NCBI RefSeq assembly: GCF_019024325.1
Contig: NZ_JAFNJS010000008.1
Location: forward strand, 1 to 64,000
From: Falsiroseomonas tokyonensis
GTDB lineage: Bacteria; Pseudomonadota; Alphaproteobacteria; Acetobacterales; Acetobacteraceae
Length of the DNA: 64,000 bases
Direction of reading: 5' to 3'
Position 1 is the stretch's first letter. Every line of letters starts with the position of its first letter. The notes under the pieces are model-generated. The model worked only from the letters and a program-made list of their open reading frames with translations, did no database searches and was not told where the DNA came from. Of the stretch, positions 29,471-42,700 are shown one piece after another. The position numbers and the translations under genes were made by a program.

Positions 29471-31048
29471 TCAGGCGGTCTTGCTGATGTTCCAATAGAC
29501 CGGGATGGCGGCGTTCAGGATGCCCTGCAGCCGGGCGGAATGGCCGCGCACCAGGCTCATCATGCCGATCGGCAGGTAGGGCACCGTCTCCACCGCCCGC
29601 TGCTGCACCTGGCGCGCGATGCGCTGGCGATCCTCCTGCGTCGCGGCGAAGGCGAATTCGTCGCGCAGGCGTTCCAGCTCCGGGTCGTCGGGCCAGCCCG
29701 GCAGGGCGGTGCGGGCGCCGGCGGCGCGCAGCGCGATGTGGCTGACGGGGTCCATCAGGTCCACCGCCGCGGGGGCCGAGACGAACAGGCTCCAGCCGCC
29801 CTGCCCCACCGGGTTTTTCGACAGCCGGCGGGTGACCAGCGTGGCCCAGTCCATCGCCTGCAGATCCACCGTCATGCCCACGCGCCGCAGCCGGTCCGCC
29901 GCGACGCGCGCAAAGGTGCTGCTGATGGTGCTGTCCTGCGCATCCAGCACCACCACCGGCGTGCCGTCATAGCCGGATTGCTGCACGGCGGTGCGGGCCA
30001 GGTCGAGATTGGGCGCCATCCAGCCCTCGCTGGTGTGGAAGGGGGAGGCGCAGGGGAAGAAGCTGCGGCAGTCCTGCCAGCGGTCGCGCTCCGTCATATA
30101 GGCCGGCATCATCTCCGCCGGGTCCACCAGCAGCCGCATCGCCTGGCGGAGCTTCAGGTTATCGAAAGGCGGCACGGCGTGGTTCATGCGGAAGATCGGC
30201 TGCACGCCAGCGGCATCCTGCGCCGCCAGCCGCAGGTTGCGGTTGCGGGCCACGACGGGGAACAGGTCCGGCGGGCATTCCTCGAAGATGTCGATCTCGC
30301 CGGTCTGCAGCGCGCTCAGCGCCGTGGTGGCATCGGGCAGCGCCACCCATTCCACGCGCTCGATCCGGGCGTGCTTGCCGCCCGCGAGCCCGTCCGGCGC
30401 CTCGGCGCGCGGCTGGTAGTCCGGGTTGCGGCGATAGGTGGTGCGGTCGCCGATCCGCCAATCCTCCCGCCGCAGCATATAGGGGCCGCTGCCGGTGGGG
30501 TCGGTGATGGGCGTGGTGATCGGCGTGGCCGCCACGCGCGCCGGCATGATGAAGGCGGGCAGGCCGGAGGGTTTCGCCAGCGCATCCAGCACCAGCCCCC
30601 AGGGCCGCTGCAGCACCAGCCGGAAGCGCCGCGCGTCGAGCGCCGTGAGGGTATTCCCCTCCGCCAGCATCTGCGCGCCATGCCCATCCCGGATCGCCCA
30701 GCGGCGGAGCGAGGCCACCACATCCTCGGAGGTGACGGGCGCCCCGTCATGGAAGCGCAGCCCGGGGCGCAGCGCAAAATCCCAGGTCAGGCGGTCGGCG
30801 CTGACGCTGTGGCTTTCCACCATCTGCGGCTGCGGGCGCAGTCTGGAATCCAGTGCGAAGAGCGTATCGTAGACCATGTAGCCATGGTTGCGGGCCATGT
30901 ATTCGGGCGAGATGAAGGGATCGAGCCCGCGCAGATCGCCGAAGAGCTTGACCCGCAGCGTATCCGGATCGCCGCGGCCCTGCGCCAGGGCGGGCGCGGC
31001 GAGCATGGCAGGCAGCAGCGCCAGCGTGGCGCGACGCGAGATGGACAT
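29471..31048 (-). CDS. ABC transporter substrate-binding protein, peptide/nickel family 5
   Basis: A 525-residue periplasmic binding protein with the signal peptide MSISRRATLALLPAMLAAPALAQ, whose twin arginine suggests Tat export. The family 5 pattern is clear: LDPFISPEYMARNHGYMVYDTLF near the start, SVSADRLTWDFALRPGLRFHDG, TGSGPY, and the C-terminal TVPYLPIG. The family brings oligopeptides, nickel or other solutes to an ABC importer. No permease or ATPase gene adjoins, so the partner is elsewhere. It lies 13 bp from the convergent RTX protease gene and downstream of ccmB. Confidence 0.9.
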   Translation of the reverse strand: MSISRRATLALLPAMLAAPALAQGRGDPDTLRVKLFGDLRGLDPFISPEYMARNHGYMVYDTLFALDSRLRPQPQMVESHSVSADRLTWDFALRPGLRFHDGAPVTSEDVVASLRRWAIRDGHGAQMLAEGNTLTALDARRFRLVLQRPWGLVLDALAKPSGLPAFIMPARVAATPITTPITDPTGSGPYMLRREDWRIGDRTTYRRNPDYQPRAEAPDGLAGGKHARIERVEWVALPDATTALSALQTGEIDIFEECPPDLFPVVARNRNLRLAAQDAAGVQPIFRMNHAVPPFDNLKLRQAMRLLVDPAEMMPAYMTERDRWQDCRSFFPCASPFHTSEGWMAPNLDLARTAVQQSGYDGTPVVVLDAQDSTISSTFARVAADRLRRVGMTVDLQAMDWATLVTRRLSKNPVGQGGWSLFVSAPAAVDLMDPVSHIALRAAGARTALPGWPDDPELERLRDEFAFAATQEDRQRIARQVQQRAVETVPYLPIGMMSLVRGHSARLQGILNAAIPVYWNISKTA

Positions 31049-31138
31049 CCTGGACCTCCCGGCGCGTCCATCTGGCGGGGCGCGCTCGGGCCTTATCCTG
31101 ATCTTCGTTACGGGGGTTTGTCACCACCGGTCTGCGGA

Positions 31139-31798
31139 TCAATCCCCCCGCAGCGCCGCCCCCGCGGCCAGCGGCGCCATCGGCGCCGCGATGGCCAGCA
31201 GCGCGCCCAGCAGCAGCAGATAGGGCCGCGGGGAGATGCCGCCCGCCGCCGCCTCGATCGCCGCGGCGCCAAAGATCACCGCCGGGATGGACAGTGGCAG
31301 CACCAGCAGCGGCAGCAGCACGCCGCCGCGCCGCGCCCCCAGCGTCAGCGCCGCGCCGGCCGCGCCGAACAGGGACAGCACGCCGGTGGCCAGGCCCAGC
31401 GCCAGCGCCGCCGTGCCCCAGGCCTCCACCGGCAGGTTCAGCATGGCGGCCGCGATGGGGGTGGCCAGCAGCAGCGGCAGGCCGGTGACCACCCAATGGC
31501 CGAGCGCCTTGGCGCCCGCCAGGGCGGAGGGCGGCAGGCCCGAAAGCAGCAGCTGGTCCAGCGAGCCATCCTCCGCCTCCGCCCCGAACAGCCGGTCCAG
31601 CGGTAGCAGCGCGGCGAGCAGGGCGGCGGCCAGCAGCGCGCCCGGCGCGATGCGCGCCAGGATCTCGGGGGATGGCCCGATGCCGAAGGGAAACAGGGCG
31701 CAGACCAGCACGAAGAACAGCACGGCGGCCAAGGTATCGGCCGGATGCCGCAGCGCCAGCCGCACCTCCCGCCCCAGCACGGCGAGAAAGCCGCTCAC
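31139..31798 (-). CDS. ccmB: Heme exporter protein CcmB
   Basis: A 219-residue inner-membrane protein with six predicted segments, starting FLAVLGREVRLALRHPADTLAAVLFFVLV and containing LFGAEAEDGSLDQLLLSGLP and LLPLLVLPLSIPAVIFGAAA, all typical of CcmB. Together with CcmA and CcmC it forms the ABC complex that releases holo-CcmE in cytochrome c maturation. The start overlaps the ccmA stop by 4 bp. The usual ccmC and later genes do not follow; a binding protein gene comes next, so they must be elsewhere. Confidence 0.94.
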   Translation of the reverse strand: MSGFLAVLGREVRLALRHPADTLAAVLFFVLVCALFPFGIGPSPEILARIAPGALLAAALLAALLPLDRLFGAEAEDGSLDQLLLSGLPPSALAGAKALGHWVVTGLPLLLATPIAAAMLNLPVEAWGTAALALGLATGVLSLFGAAGAALTLGARRGGVLLPLLVLPLSIPAVIFGAAAIEAAAGGISPRPYLLLLGALLAIAAPMAPLAAGAALRGD

Positions 31799-32385
31799 AG
31801 CGCCAGCTCCCGCGCGCCCGGAAGCGGCAATGGCAGATGCGTCGCGGCGATCACCGCCCCGCCGGCCGCCCGGTGCGCCGCCAGCAACCCGCCGAGCCGG
31901 GCGACGGAGGCCGCATCCAGCCCCACCGTCGGCTCATCCAGCAGCCAGAGCCGCGCCGGGGCCAGCGCCAGCCGGGCCAAGGCGAGCCGGCGCTTCTGGC
32001 CGGAGGAGAGGATGCGCGCCGGAAGTTCGGCCAGGTCGGTCAGGTCCACCGCCTCCAGCGCCCCCGCCACATCGCCGCCCCAGAGCCGCGAATAGAACAG
32101 CAGGTTCTCGCGCGCCGTCAGGCTGGGCTTCAGCGCGTCCTGGTGGCTGAGGTAGCGCAGCCGCGCGGCATGGGCGACGCGATCGGCCAGCGCATCGGCG
32201 CCGTCCCACAGAAGCGCGCCTTCCGCCGGCGGGATCAGCCCGGCCAGCAGGCGCAGCAGGCTGGACTTTCCCGCCCCATTGGCGCCCAGCAGCAGCAGCG
32301 CGCCGCCCGCTTCCAGCTGGAAGGACAGGCCGGCAAAGATCGCGCGGTCGCCCCGCCAGCAGGCCAGATCCCGCGCTTCCAGCAC
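31795..32385 (-). CDS. ccmA: Heme exporter ATP-binding protein CcmA
   Basis: A 196-residue ABC ATPase of the cytochrome c maturation complex. The Walker A motif is GANGAGKSS, the signature is LSSGQKRRLALAR and Walker B is LWLLDEPTVGLD. GTG at 32385 is chosen because GGGGGAG lies 5 bp before it and the family similarity begins there (VLEARDLACWRG); the ATG at 32424 would add 13 unrelated residues. It overlaps ccmB and is divergent from acnA, a common alphaproteobacterial arrangement. Confidence 0.93.
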   Translation of the reverse strand: MLEARDLACWRGDRAIFAGLSFQLEAGGALLLLGANGAGKSSLLRLLAGLIPPAEGALLWDGADALADRVAHAARLRYLSHQDALKPSLTARENLLFYSRLWGGDVAGALEAVDLTDLAELPARILSSGQKRRLALARLALAPARLWLLDEPTVGLDAASVARLGGLLAAHRAAGGAVIAATHLPLPLPGARELAL

Positions 32386-32651
32386 CCCGAACTCCCCCCA
32401 GCCTGCCGCCGCGCACGAAAACATCCCCCCTGGGCGCTCCGCGGGTCGGTTAAGGCATGCGCCAAGCGCATCACACCGCACAAGCCTGCGTAACAGCGCC
32501 GTAGCGGATGGACCGCCCCGTGCCCCTGTGGTTTAAGCCGCCTGCTGCGGTCGCGAAAGCGGCACGGCGGAACCGCGCCAGGCTTGGCGGAAGGCGCCCC
32601 GCTTCCGGGGTGGCACCCAACCCGGCGCCACGCGAACGGGGACCCCGGACC

Positions 32652-35348
<2,697 letters not shown>

Positions 35349-35371
35349 GCCGGCTTCACCCCGGGTGACAG

Positions 35372-35409
35372 AAAGGGCGCGGTCCGCAGGGGCCGCGCCC
35401 TTTTCTTTT
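35372..35409 (+). terminator. Terminator of acnA
   Basis: AAAGGGCGCGG (35372-35382) pairs with CCGCGCCCTTT (35393-35403) around a 10-base loop and runs into TTTTCTTTT. It lies 24 bp after the acnA stop. Confidence 0.85.
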
Positions 35410-35531
35410 GCGGCGGGCTGTAACACTCCGACCTCGGAACCTTGGGCCTCCGCCTTCGCTCTCACCCCGTTCCATCCGCCGACCGGAGGCCTATCCTGCC
35501 GCTTTCGCCACCCCAGCACGCCGAAGCCCCC

Positions 35532-36488
35532 ATGCGCGTCGCCGTCGTCATCAACGCCGCCTCTGGCACCGCGCTCGGCCGCGACACGATCGAGGCCGAG
35601 GTCACGCGCCACCTCGCCGAGGCTGGGCTGGAGGCCGTGCTGGTGCCGGATCATGCCGAAGGGCTGCTCGCCCGGCTGGATGCGGCCGTGGCCATGGGCG
35701 CCCAGGCCGTGGTGGTCGGCGGCGGCGACGGCTCCATCGCGGCCGCCGCGGCGCGGCTGATGAATGGGGAGGCCGCGCTCGGCATCCTGCCGCTCGGCAC
35801 CATGAACATGCTGGCCAAGGACCTCGGCATCCCGCTGGAGCTGGAGGCGGCGGCGGCCGCCCTCGCCCACGGCACCATCCGCGCCATCGACGTGGCGGAT
35901 GTGAACGGCCATGTCTTCCTGTGCTCCTCCGTTCTCGGCAGCCCCTCCTGGCTCGGCCGGCATCGCGAACGTGGGCGCGGCAAGGTCGGCTGGCGGCCGC
36001 GCCTCCTCTTCGCGCTGGCCGCGCTGCGTTCCGAATGGCGGCACCGGCCGATGCGGCTCAGCGTGCGGCTGGGCACCGGGCGCACCGTGCGGCTCTGGAC
36101 CCGGGCACTGGCGGTGGCGAACAACCGCTATGCGGAGGGCTTTAACCTGATGATGGCCCGCCCGCGGCTCGATGCCGGGGAACTCGCGCTTTATGTCGCG
36201 CGTCGCTACGGGGCATGGTGGTGGGTGAAGCTCATGGCAGGCATGTTCCTGGGCAGCTGGCGCGGCTCCCGCCTCGTGCAGGAACGCACGGCGCAGGAGG
36301 TGACCATCGGCTCCGCCCGCACCGCGATCCGCGTGATGAATGATGGCGAGGCGGTGCTGCTGCCGCCGCCGCTGGTCTATCGCATCCATGCCGGTGCGCT
36401 GCGCGTCATCGTCCCCGGCCCGCCCGCCACCGATCCGCCGGCGGAGACGGCGCCCGCCTCCGACATCACCTCCGACCTGAGGGCATGA
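35532..36488 (+). CDS. Diacylglycerol/sphingosine kinase family protein
   Basis: A 318-residue protein of the DAGK catalytic family. The nucleotide motif GGGDGSIAAAAARLM (about residues 66-80) and the ILPLGTMNMLAKDLGIP segment (about 89-105) are the family hallmarks; the second domain has GFNLMMARPRLDAGELAL. These enzymes phosphorylate diacylglycerol or other lipids at the membrane. The start at MRVAVVINAASGT is the usual family N terminus. The stop overlaps the next start by 4 bp, so kinase and phosphoesterase are co-translated. Confidence 0.88.
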   Translation: MRVAVVINAASGTALGRDTIEAEVTRHLAEAGLEAVLVPDHAEGLLARLDAAVAMGAQAVVVGGGDGSIAAAAARLMNGEAALGILPLGTMNMLAKDLGIPLELEAAAAALAHGTIRAIDVADVNGHVFLCSSVLGSPSWLGRHRERGRGKVGWRPRLLFALAALRSEWRHRPMRLSVRLGTGRTVRLWTRALAVANNRYAEGFNLMMARPRLDAGELALYVARRYGAWWWVKLMAGMFLGSWRGSRLVQERTAQEVTIGSARTAIRVMNDGEAVLLPPPLVYRIHAGALRVIVPGPPATDPPAETAPASDITSDLRA

Positions 36489-37249
36489 CCCGCCGCATCG
36501 CGCATCTGTCCGACCTGCATTTCGGCGCCGAGGACCCGGCGGTGGTGGCCAGCTTCGCGCAGGAGCTGGCGGACTGGCAGCCCGACCTCATCGCCGTCTC
36601 GGGCGACCTGACCCAGGGCGCGCGGCATGAGGAATTCATCGCCGCCATGCAGTTCCTGGACGGGCTGCCGGCGCCGCGGCTGATCGTGCCGGGCAATCAC
36701 GACATGTCGCCCTACAACCTGATGGAGCGCTTCACCGACCCCTATCGCCGCTGGCGCCGCCATGTGCAGGAGGCGACGGAGCCGGTTTTTGCGGATGCGG
36801 AAGTCGCCCTGGTCGGCATGAACACCGCCCGCCGGGCGGGGCTCTATCTCAACTGGGCACGCGGCCGCGTCTCCGGCAGCCGGCTGGCGGCGGCGGAGGG
36901 CCGGCTGGCCGCCCTGCCGCCGGGCCTGTTCCGCATCGTCGTGGCACACCACCCCTTCCTGGCGCCGATGCTGAAGCCGGGGGCGCGGCTGGTCGGCAAT
37001 GCGGAGCCCGCTCTGGCCGCCTTCGCCCGGCACGATGTGCGGCTGGTGCTGACCGGGCATCTGCACCTGGGCGATGTGCGCCCGGTGCGGGAGGGGGGGC
37101 TGGTGGTGGCCCAGGCCGGCAGCGCCACCTCCGTCCGGCTGCGCGGCACGCCCAATGCCTATAACCGCATCCTGGTGGAGGAGGGCCGCGCCAGCGTCAC
37201 GCCGCGCATCTGGCACGGCGCGGGGTGGGAAGACCTGCCAAGGGCCTAG
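36485..37249 (+). CDS. Calcineurin-like metallophosphoesterase
   Basis: A 254-residue metallophosphoesterase with the full ordered set of two-metal motifs: HLSDLHFG (D-x-H), SGDLTQGARHEE (G-D), PGNHDMSP (G-N-H-D), VVAHHPF and LTGHLHLGD. The type is close to cyclic-nucleotide or UDP-diacylglucosamine-like phosphoesterases, but the substrate is not clear. Co-translated with the lipid kinase, which hints at phospholipid turnover. It shares its stop region (CTAG) with the convergent MFS gene. Confidence 0.9.
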   Translation: MTRRIAHLSDLHFGAEDPAVVASFAQELADWQPDLIAVSGDLTQGARHEEFIAAMQFLDGLPAPRLIVPGNHDMSPYNLMERFTDPYRRWRRHVQEATEPVFADAEVALVGMNTARRAGLYLNWARGRVSGSRLAAAEGRLAALPPGLFRIVVAHHPFLAPMLKPGARLVGNAEPALAAFARHDVRLVLTGHLHLGDVRPVREGGLVVAQAGSATSVRLRGTPNAYNRILVEEGRASVTPRIWHGAGWEDLPRA

Positions 37250-38409
37250 GGCGACCGCCGCAGCGCAGCCCCCAGCGCCAGGCTGGCCGGCACCGCGAGC
37301 GCGCAGAGCGCCGCCATCGCCCAGAATCCGGCCCCACCGGCCGCCGCGTAGAGCGGCCCGCAGGCCAGGGCCAGCAGGCCCATCCAAAGCCCGACGCCGA
37401 GCGAGGCATGCAGGGTCTGCGCCGTGCCGGCCTCGGCCGGCGGCACCACCCGCCCCAGCACCGCCATGGTGGCCAGGTGCTGCATGCCGAAGCTCGCCGC
37501 GTGCAGCATCTGCGCCGGCACCAGCAGCCAGGGGTCGACGGTCAGCGCCGTGACGCCCCAACGCAGCACGCCAGCCCCCGCCGCCGCCAGCGACAGGCCC
37601 ACCGGCCCGAGCCGCGCGACCAGCCCCTTTCCCCAGAGGAACAGCGCCACCTCCGCCAGCACGCCCACCGCCCAAAGCCCGCCGATCAGCCCGGCGCCGA
37701 GTCCCGCCGCCTGCCAGTGCAGCGTGCCGAAGCCGTAATACAGCGCATGGCTGCCCTGGATCAGTGCGGAGACCAGCATCAGCCGCCGCACCGCCTTGAT
37801 GCGCAGCGGCGCCAGGAACCCCGCCCAGCCAAGCGCCACCACCCGGCTGGCCCGCGGCGGTCCCGCGGGCAGCGCCAGCGCCGCCAGCGCCGTGGCGCCG
37901 AAGCCCGCCACCAGCAGCCAGGCCGCCGCCTGGATGCCGAAGAGGGCCACCGCCTGCCCCACCGCGATCGCCGCCAGCATGAAGGAAATGCTGCCCGCCG
38001 CCCGTACCCGCGCATAGTCGAAGCCTCCCGAGGGGGAAGCGGGGGCGCGGGAGGCCGCGACGGCCAGCGCATCGGTCAGCGGCACCACCGGCGCGAAGGC
38101 CGCACCCTGCAGCGCCATCACCAGCAGCAGCAGCCCGAATCCCGCCGGCAGCAGGAAGCCGCAGGCGGCCAGCGCCGCCAGCGCGGATCCCGCCACCAGC
38201 AGGACCCGGGCATCGCCCAGCGCATCCGCCAGCCGCCCGCCCGCCGGCCCGGCCACCAGCCGCACGCCGGCCGCCACCGCCAGCGCCACCCCCACCTGCT
38301 CAGGCGAGAGGCCATGGCCGGCCAGCACCGAGGGCAGGAAGGGCAGCGTGATCCCGACCACCACGAACTGGGCGCTGTAGAGCAGGACGAAGCGGTTTGC
38401 GGGGGTCAC
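37246..38409 (-). CDS. MFS transporter, 3-phenylpropionate/HcaT-like
   Basis: A 387-residue inner-membrane permease with about 12 hydrophobic segments. It begins FVLLYSAQFVVVGITLPFLPSVLAGHGLSPEQVG and has the loop GGRLADALGDARVLL between helices 2 and 3, like the MFS_1_like family of HcaT. GTG at 38409 is chosen; the frame upstream is Arg/Pro-rich and not membrane-like. The substrate is unknown. The stop overlaps the convergent phosphoesterase stop. Confidence 0.82.
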   Translation of the reverse strand: MTPANRFVLLYSAQFVVVGITLPFLPSVLAGHGLSPEQVGVALAVAAGVRLVAGPAGGRLADALGDARVLLVAGSALAALAACGFLLPAGFGLLLLVMALQGAAFAPVVPLTDALAVAASRAPASPSGGFDYARVRAAGSISFMLAAIAVGQAVALFGIQAAAWLLVAGFGATALAALALPAGPPRASRVVALGWAGFLAPLRIKAVRRLMLVSALIQGSHALYYGFGTLHWQAAGLGAGLIGGLWAVGVLAEVALFLWGKGLVARLGPVGLSLAAAGAGVLRWGVTALTVDPWLLVPAQMLHAASFGMQHLATMAVLGRVVPPAEAGTAQTLHASLGVGLWMGLLALACGPLYAAAGGAGFWAMAALCALAVPASLALGAALRRSP

Positions 38410-38485
38410 GGGCGCAACCTCGCCCGGCCCCGCCCCGCTGCCAAGCACCCCCTGCCGAGGCCTGCGCCCCGCGGGGGCCGCCTTT

Positions 38486-39592
38486 TCAGCCCGTGCCGGC
38501 CCTGGCCAGGTGGCGCGGGCCCGGCTGCGGCACGGGCGCCAGCAGGGGCGGCTCGGGCACCTCCACCGCCTCCGCCAGGCGGCCGACGGTCTGGATGCTG
38601 CGATCCGCCGCGTCACGCAGGTCCACCACCTGCAGCGCCAGGTCGCGCACGCCCTGGGCCACGGCGAGTTGCGCCGGCTCCAGCTGCGCCACCGGCGGCC
38701 GCAGCGAGGCCTCCAGCGCCAGCGCGGCGGCGGAGGCCGAAAGCCGTTCCATCTGCCGGGCGGCGGTCGCCATGCGCAGGCCGGCCTCGGCCAGGCTGGC
38801 GGGGTCGCGCTCGGCCTCGGCGCGCAGGGCGAGCGCCTGCAGGCGGAAGCGTTCCAGGCTGCGCGCCAGGGCGCCGGCCTCGTCGTCCCGCGCGGTGCCG
38901 GGCACTTCCGTGCCCAGATGGCCTTCCGCCATGGCGGCGGCGACCGCGCGCAGGGCGCGGAAGGGGGCGAGCAGCAGGCGTTCCAGCAGCAGCGCGCCGA
39001 GGCCGGCCAGCAGGGTGGCGGCCGCCAGCGTCACCGCCAGCGGCACCAGCGCCACGCTGCCGGGATCGCTGCCGGCATCGATCCGTGAGTCGGGGCGTGA
39101 GTCGGGGCGTGAATCGGGGCGGGGGTCGGGCCGGGACTCGGGCCGCGCCTCCGCCTCGGCCGCCACGGGGGCCGAGGCCAGTTGCAGCATGGACCCGCCG
39201 CGGGTGAATTGCGCCGCCCGATCGCGCAGCGTGCCGAGGTCGACGCGGCCCTCCGGCGCCACCAGCCGCTGCCAGGTCTGCAGGTCACGATCCAGCCGGG
39301 CCAGCGCCCGGTCCACCCCGCCCAGCGTCGCAGGCTCCGGCGGCAGGGGCGCCAGCAGGGTCAGGGCCTGCAGGGTGGTGGGCGCGCCTGCCGCGCGCTC
39401 GGCCGGCTGCGCGCCGGGTTCTCCCGGCTGCCAGGCCAGCATCCCGGTGACGATCAGGCAGAAGGCCGCGAGGGCGCCAAGGCCGCCCCACCAGGCGAAC
39501 CGGCCGCCCTGCCCATCCTCGGGAAGGGCGTCGCGGCGGGGTTCGGCGCGCAGCTGGAGGCGATCCAGCGGTCGGCGGATGGTGGCGGACAT
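38486..39592 (-). CDS. HAMP-domain membrane protein without an output domain
   Basis: A 368-residue protein with two membrane segments (about 31-52 and 180-203) around a periplasmic region, then a HAMP linker (LLAPFRALRAVAAAMAEGHLGTEVPG, DEAGALARSLERFR) and a C-terminal helical region of about 100 residues. It has neither a histidine-kinase core nor the conserved chemoreceptor hairpin, so it resembles a truncated sensor or receptor. The periplasmic part carries a tandem RPDS repeat (ESRPDPRPDSRPDSRPDSR). The start at MSATIRR is chosen over a longer frame with no similarity. Function unknown. Confidence 0.65.
   Translation of the reverse strand: MSATIRRPLDRLQLRAEPRRDALPEDGQGGRFAWWGGLGALAAFCLIVTGMLAWQPGEPGAQPAERAAGAPTTLQALTLLAPLPPEPATLGGVDRALARLDRDLQTWQRLVAPEGRVDLGTLRDRAAQFTRGGSMLQLASAPVAAEAEARPESRPDPRPDSRPDSRPDSRIDAGSDPGSVALVPLAVTLAAATLLAGLGALLLERLLLAPFRALRAVAAAMAEGHLGTEVPGTARDDEAGALARSLERFRLQALALRAEAERDPASLAEAGLRMATAARQMERLSASAAALALEASLRPPVAQLEPAQLAVAQGVRDLALQVVDLRDAADRSIQTVGRLAEAVEVPEPPLLAPVPQPGPRHLARAGTG
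39080..39140. repeat. 12-bp tandem repeat coding for RPDS units
   Basis: The unit TCGGGGCG(T/G)GAG is repeated about five times inside the HAMP-domain gene and encodes serial R-P-D-S tetrapeptides in the periplasmic part. Copy number may vary by slippage. Confidence 0.6.
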
Positions 39593-39777
39593 GCAGGGCC
39601 TCCTGCCCGGATGTGGCCAAGGGGGGTCAGGCCACCGAGGGCAAGCTGACTCAGGGAAGTTTACGCTTCGTTGCTGGTGTGAAGATGCGGCGTGGCGTCC
39701 CGGCGCAGGGCGCCGGCGGGGGGCTGCAGTTGCCAAGGGCGCGGCGGCGTGCCACGCAACCGCTGCCCCCACGGACC

Positions 39778-42700
39778 ATGCTGAATACCCCTATGTCCGA
39801 CCATCATATGTCCCATGGCCAGATGTTCGCCCCGCGCGTCCGCGCGGTGCTCGGCCCGACCAATACCGGCAAGACCCATCTGGCGATCACCCGCCTGCTG
39901 GCGCATGCCTCCGGCATCATCGGCTTCCCGCTGCGCCTGCTGGCGCGCGAGAACTACGACCGCATGGTCGCCGCCAAGGGGGAGAAGTACGTCGCCCTGA
40001 TCACCGGGGAGGAGAAGATCGTCCCCCCCGAGGCGCGCTGGTTCGCCTGCACCGTGGAAGCCATGCCGCTGGATCGCCGCGCCGAATTCGTCGCGGTGGA
40101 CGAGATCCAGCTCTGCGCCGATGCGGATCGCGGCCATATCTTCACGGATCGCCTGCTGCATGCGCGCGGCATGGTCGAGACCATGTTCCTGGGCGCCGAG
40201 ACCATCCGCCCGCTGCTGCAGCGCCTGGTGCCGCAGGCCGAGATCGAGACGCGGCCGCGCCTGTCGCAGCTGACCCATTCCGGGCCGGCCAAGCTGACAA
40301 AGCTGCCGCCGCGCAGCGCCGTCGTCGCCTTCAGCGCGGCCGAGGTCTATGCGATCGCGGAGGCCATTCGCCGGCGCCGCGGCGGCTGCGCCGTGGTGAT
40401 GGGGCGCATGTCGCCCCGCACGCGCAATGCCCAGGTCGCGCTGTACCAGAACCGCGAAGTGGACTTCCTGGTCGCGACCGATGCCATCGGCATGGGCCTG
40501 AACATGGATGTCGACCACATCGCCTTCGCCGACCTGCAGAAATTCGACGGCCACCAGATCCGCGCGCTGAACGCGCAGGAGGCCGCGCAGATCGCCGGCC
40601 GCGCCGGCCGCGGCATGCGCGACGGCACCTTCGGCACCACCGCCGAATGCCCGGCTCTGCCGGAGGAGCTGGCCCGCCAGATCGAAGGCCATGCCTTCGA
40701 GCCACTGACGCAAATCGCCTGGCGCAATTCGGACCTGGATTTCGCCAGCATCGACGGGCTGCTGGACAGCCTGGCCGCCGCGCCGCCCACGCCGGGCCTC
40801 GCCAAGGGCAATGACGCGGTCGACCACATCACGCTGAACGCGCTGTCCCGCGAATCCGAGATCCGTGAGCTGGCCCGCGGCCGCGCCCGCGTGCGGCTGC
40901 TCTGGGAAGCCTGCCAGGTGCCGGATTTCCGCAAGATCGCCGACGACAGCCACACCCGCCTCTGTGCCAAGATCTTCGGGCATCTGGCGACGGATGGCCG
41001 GCTGCCCGGCGACTGGGTGGCGGGCAACATCGCCTCCCTCGGCAATGTCGAAGGCGACCTCGACACGCTGATGGCGCGGCTGGCCACCATCCGCATCTGG
41101 TCCTACATCGCCGCCCGCGCCGATTGGATCGCCGACGCCGCGACCCAGCAGGCGGAGGCCCGCAAGGCCGAGGAAGCCGTCTCCGACGCGCTGCATGAGC
41201 GCCTGATCGCCCGTTTCGTCGACCGCCGCGCCGCGCATCTGATCCGACGGCTCGATGACACGGAGGAGACGCTGCTCTCCGCCGTCACCCGCCAGGGCGA
41301 GGTGGTGGTCGAGGGCCATACGGTCGGCCGCGTCACCGGCTTCCACTTCCAGCCGGACCCCGAGGCGACGAAGGAGGAAGACAAGCGCCTGGTGCTGCGC
41401 GCCGCGCGCCGCGCGCTGCGGGAGGAAATCCCGCGCCGCCTGGCCGCGCTGGAGACCGCGAAGGACGAGGCCTTCACCCTGACCCCGCAGCATCGCGTGG
41501 TCTGGGACACGGCGGAAATCGCCCGCCTGCGCCCGGGGCCGGAGCCGCTGAAGCCGCATGTCGACGTCATCGCCACCGAATTCCTGGATAACGCCCAGCG
41601 CGAGCGGGTGCGGGTGCGCCTGGCCGCCTGGCTGGATTCGCTGGTCAAGCGCGAGCTGGGCGGGCTGGAGGCGATCGAGGCCAAGGCGGCCGAGGACAAT
41701 ACCCTGCGCGGCCCCGCCTTCCGCCTGCGGGAGGCCATGGGCCTCGCCCCCGGCGCGACCGAACGGGAAATCCCGGCCGAGCTGCGGGCGCGGCTGAAGA
41801 CCATCGGCATCCGCGCCGGGCGCTACGCCATGTACCTGCCGGACGTGCTGAAGCCCCGCGCCATGGGGCTGCGCGCCCAGCTCTGGGCGCTGCGCCGGAA
41901 CATCCCGACGCCGCTGCTGCCGAACCCCGGCCTGGTTTCCGTCACCCTGCCGGAAACGCCGCTGCCGGCGCCGGAGGATCCCAATACGCCGCGCGGGCCG
42001 GAAGGCTGGCCGCAAGGCTTCGCCGTGATGGCGGGCTGGCTGCCGGCCGGGCGCGTGCTGCTGCGGTTGGACGTGGCGGAACGCATCGCCGGCGAGCTGG
42101 GCTACCTGACCCGCCGCGCCCCGGCACCGGTGCCGGATGGCCTGGCGTCTCGCCTTGGCGTGAAGGGCGAGACCCTGCCCATGGCGCTGGAGGCGATGGG
42201 TTTTCGCCTCATGCCCTCGCCGCCGCTCGAGGAAGGGCAGTTCGGCCCGCCCGTGCCGGCGCGCATCAGCGCGGTGCGGCAGGACCGCCCCGCCCAGCGC
42301 GGCCCGCGCCGCGACGGGCGCGGCGAGAGCCGTGGTGAGAATCGGGGCGAAAATCGGGGCGAAAACAGGGGCGAGCAGCCGCGTGGCCCGCGGCCCGAGC
42401 GTGGACCGCGCCCCGAAGGCCCCCGCCCGGTTTATTTCGGCCCGCCCATCCCGCCCGAACTGCGCCCGGCTCGCCCCGAAGGCCCGCGCACCGAGGGGCA
42501 ACGCCATGGCCCCCGCCAGGACGGGCCGCGCCGCGACGGGCCACGGCGCGAAAGGGTGGATCACGGCCCGCGCCGCGACTGGCGCGTGGATGGCCTGCCG
42601 CCCGGCGTCTCCCCGCCGCCGGAAGGCGGCGCCGAGGCACCGCGCCCCGAGCGCGGCGGCCAGGACCGGCCCCGCTTCGAGGGTCCGCGCCGCAACGGCC

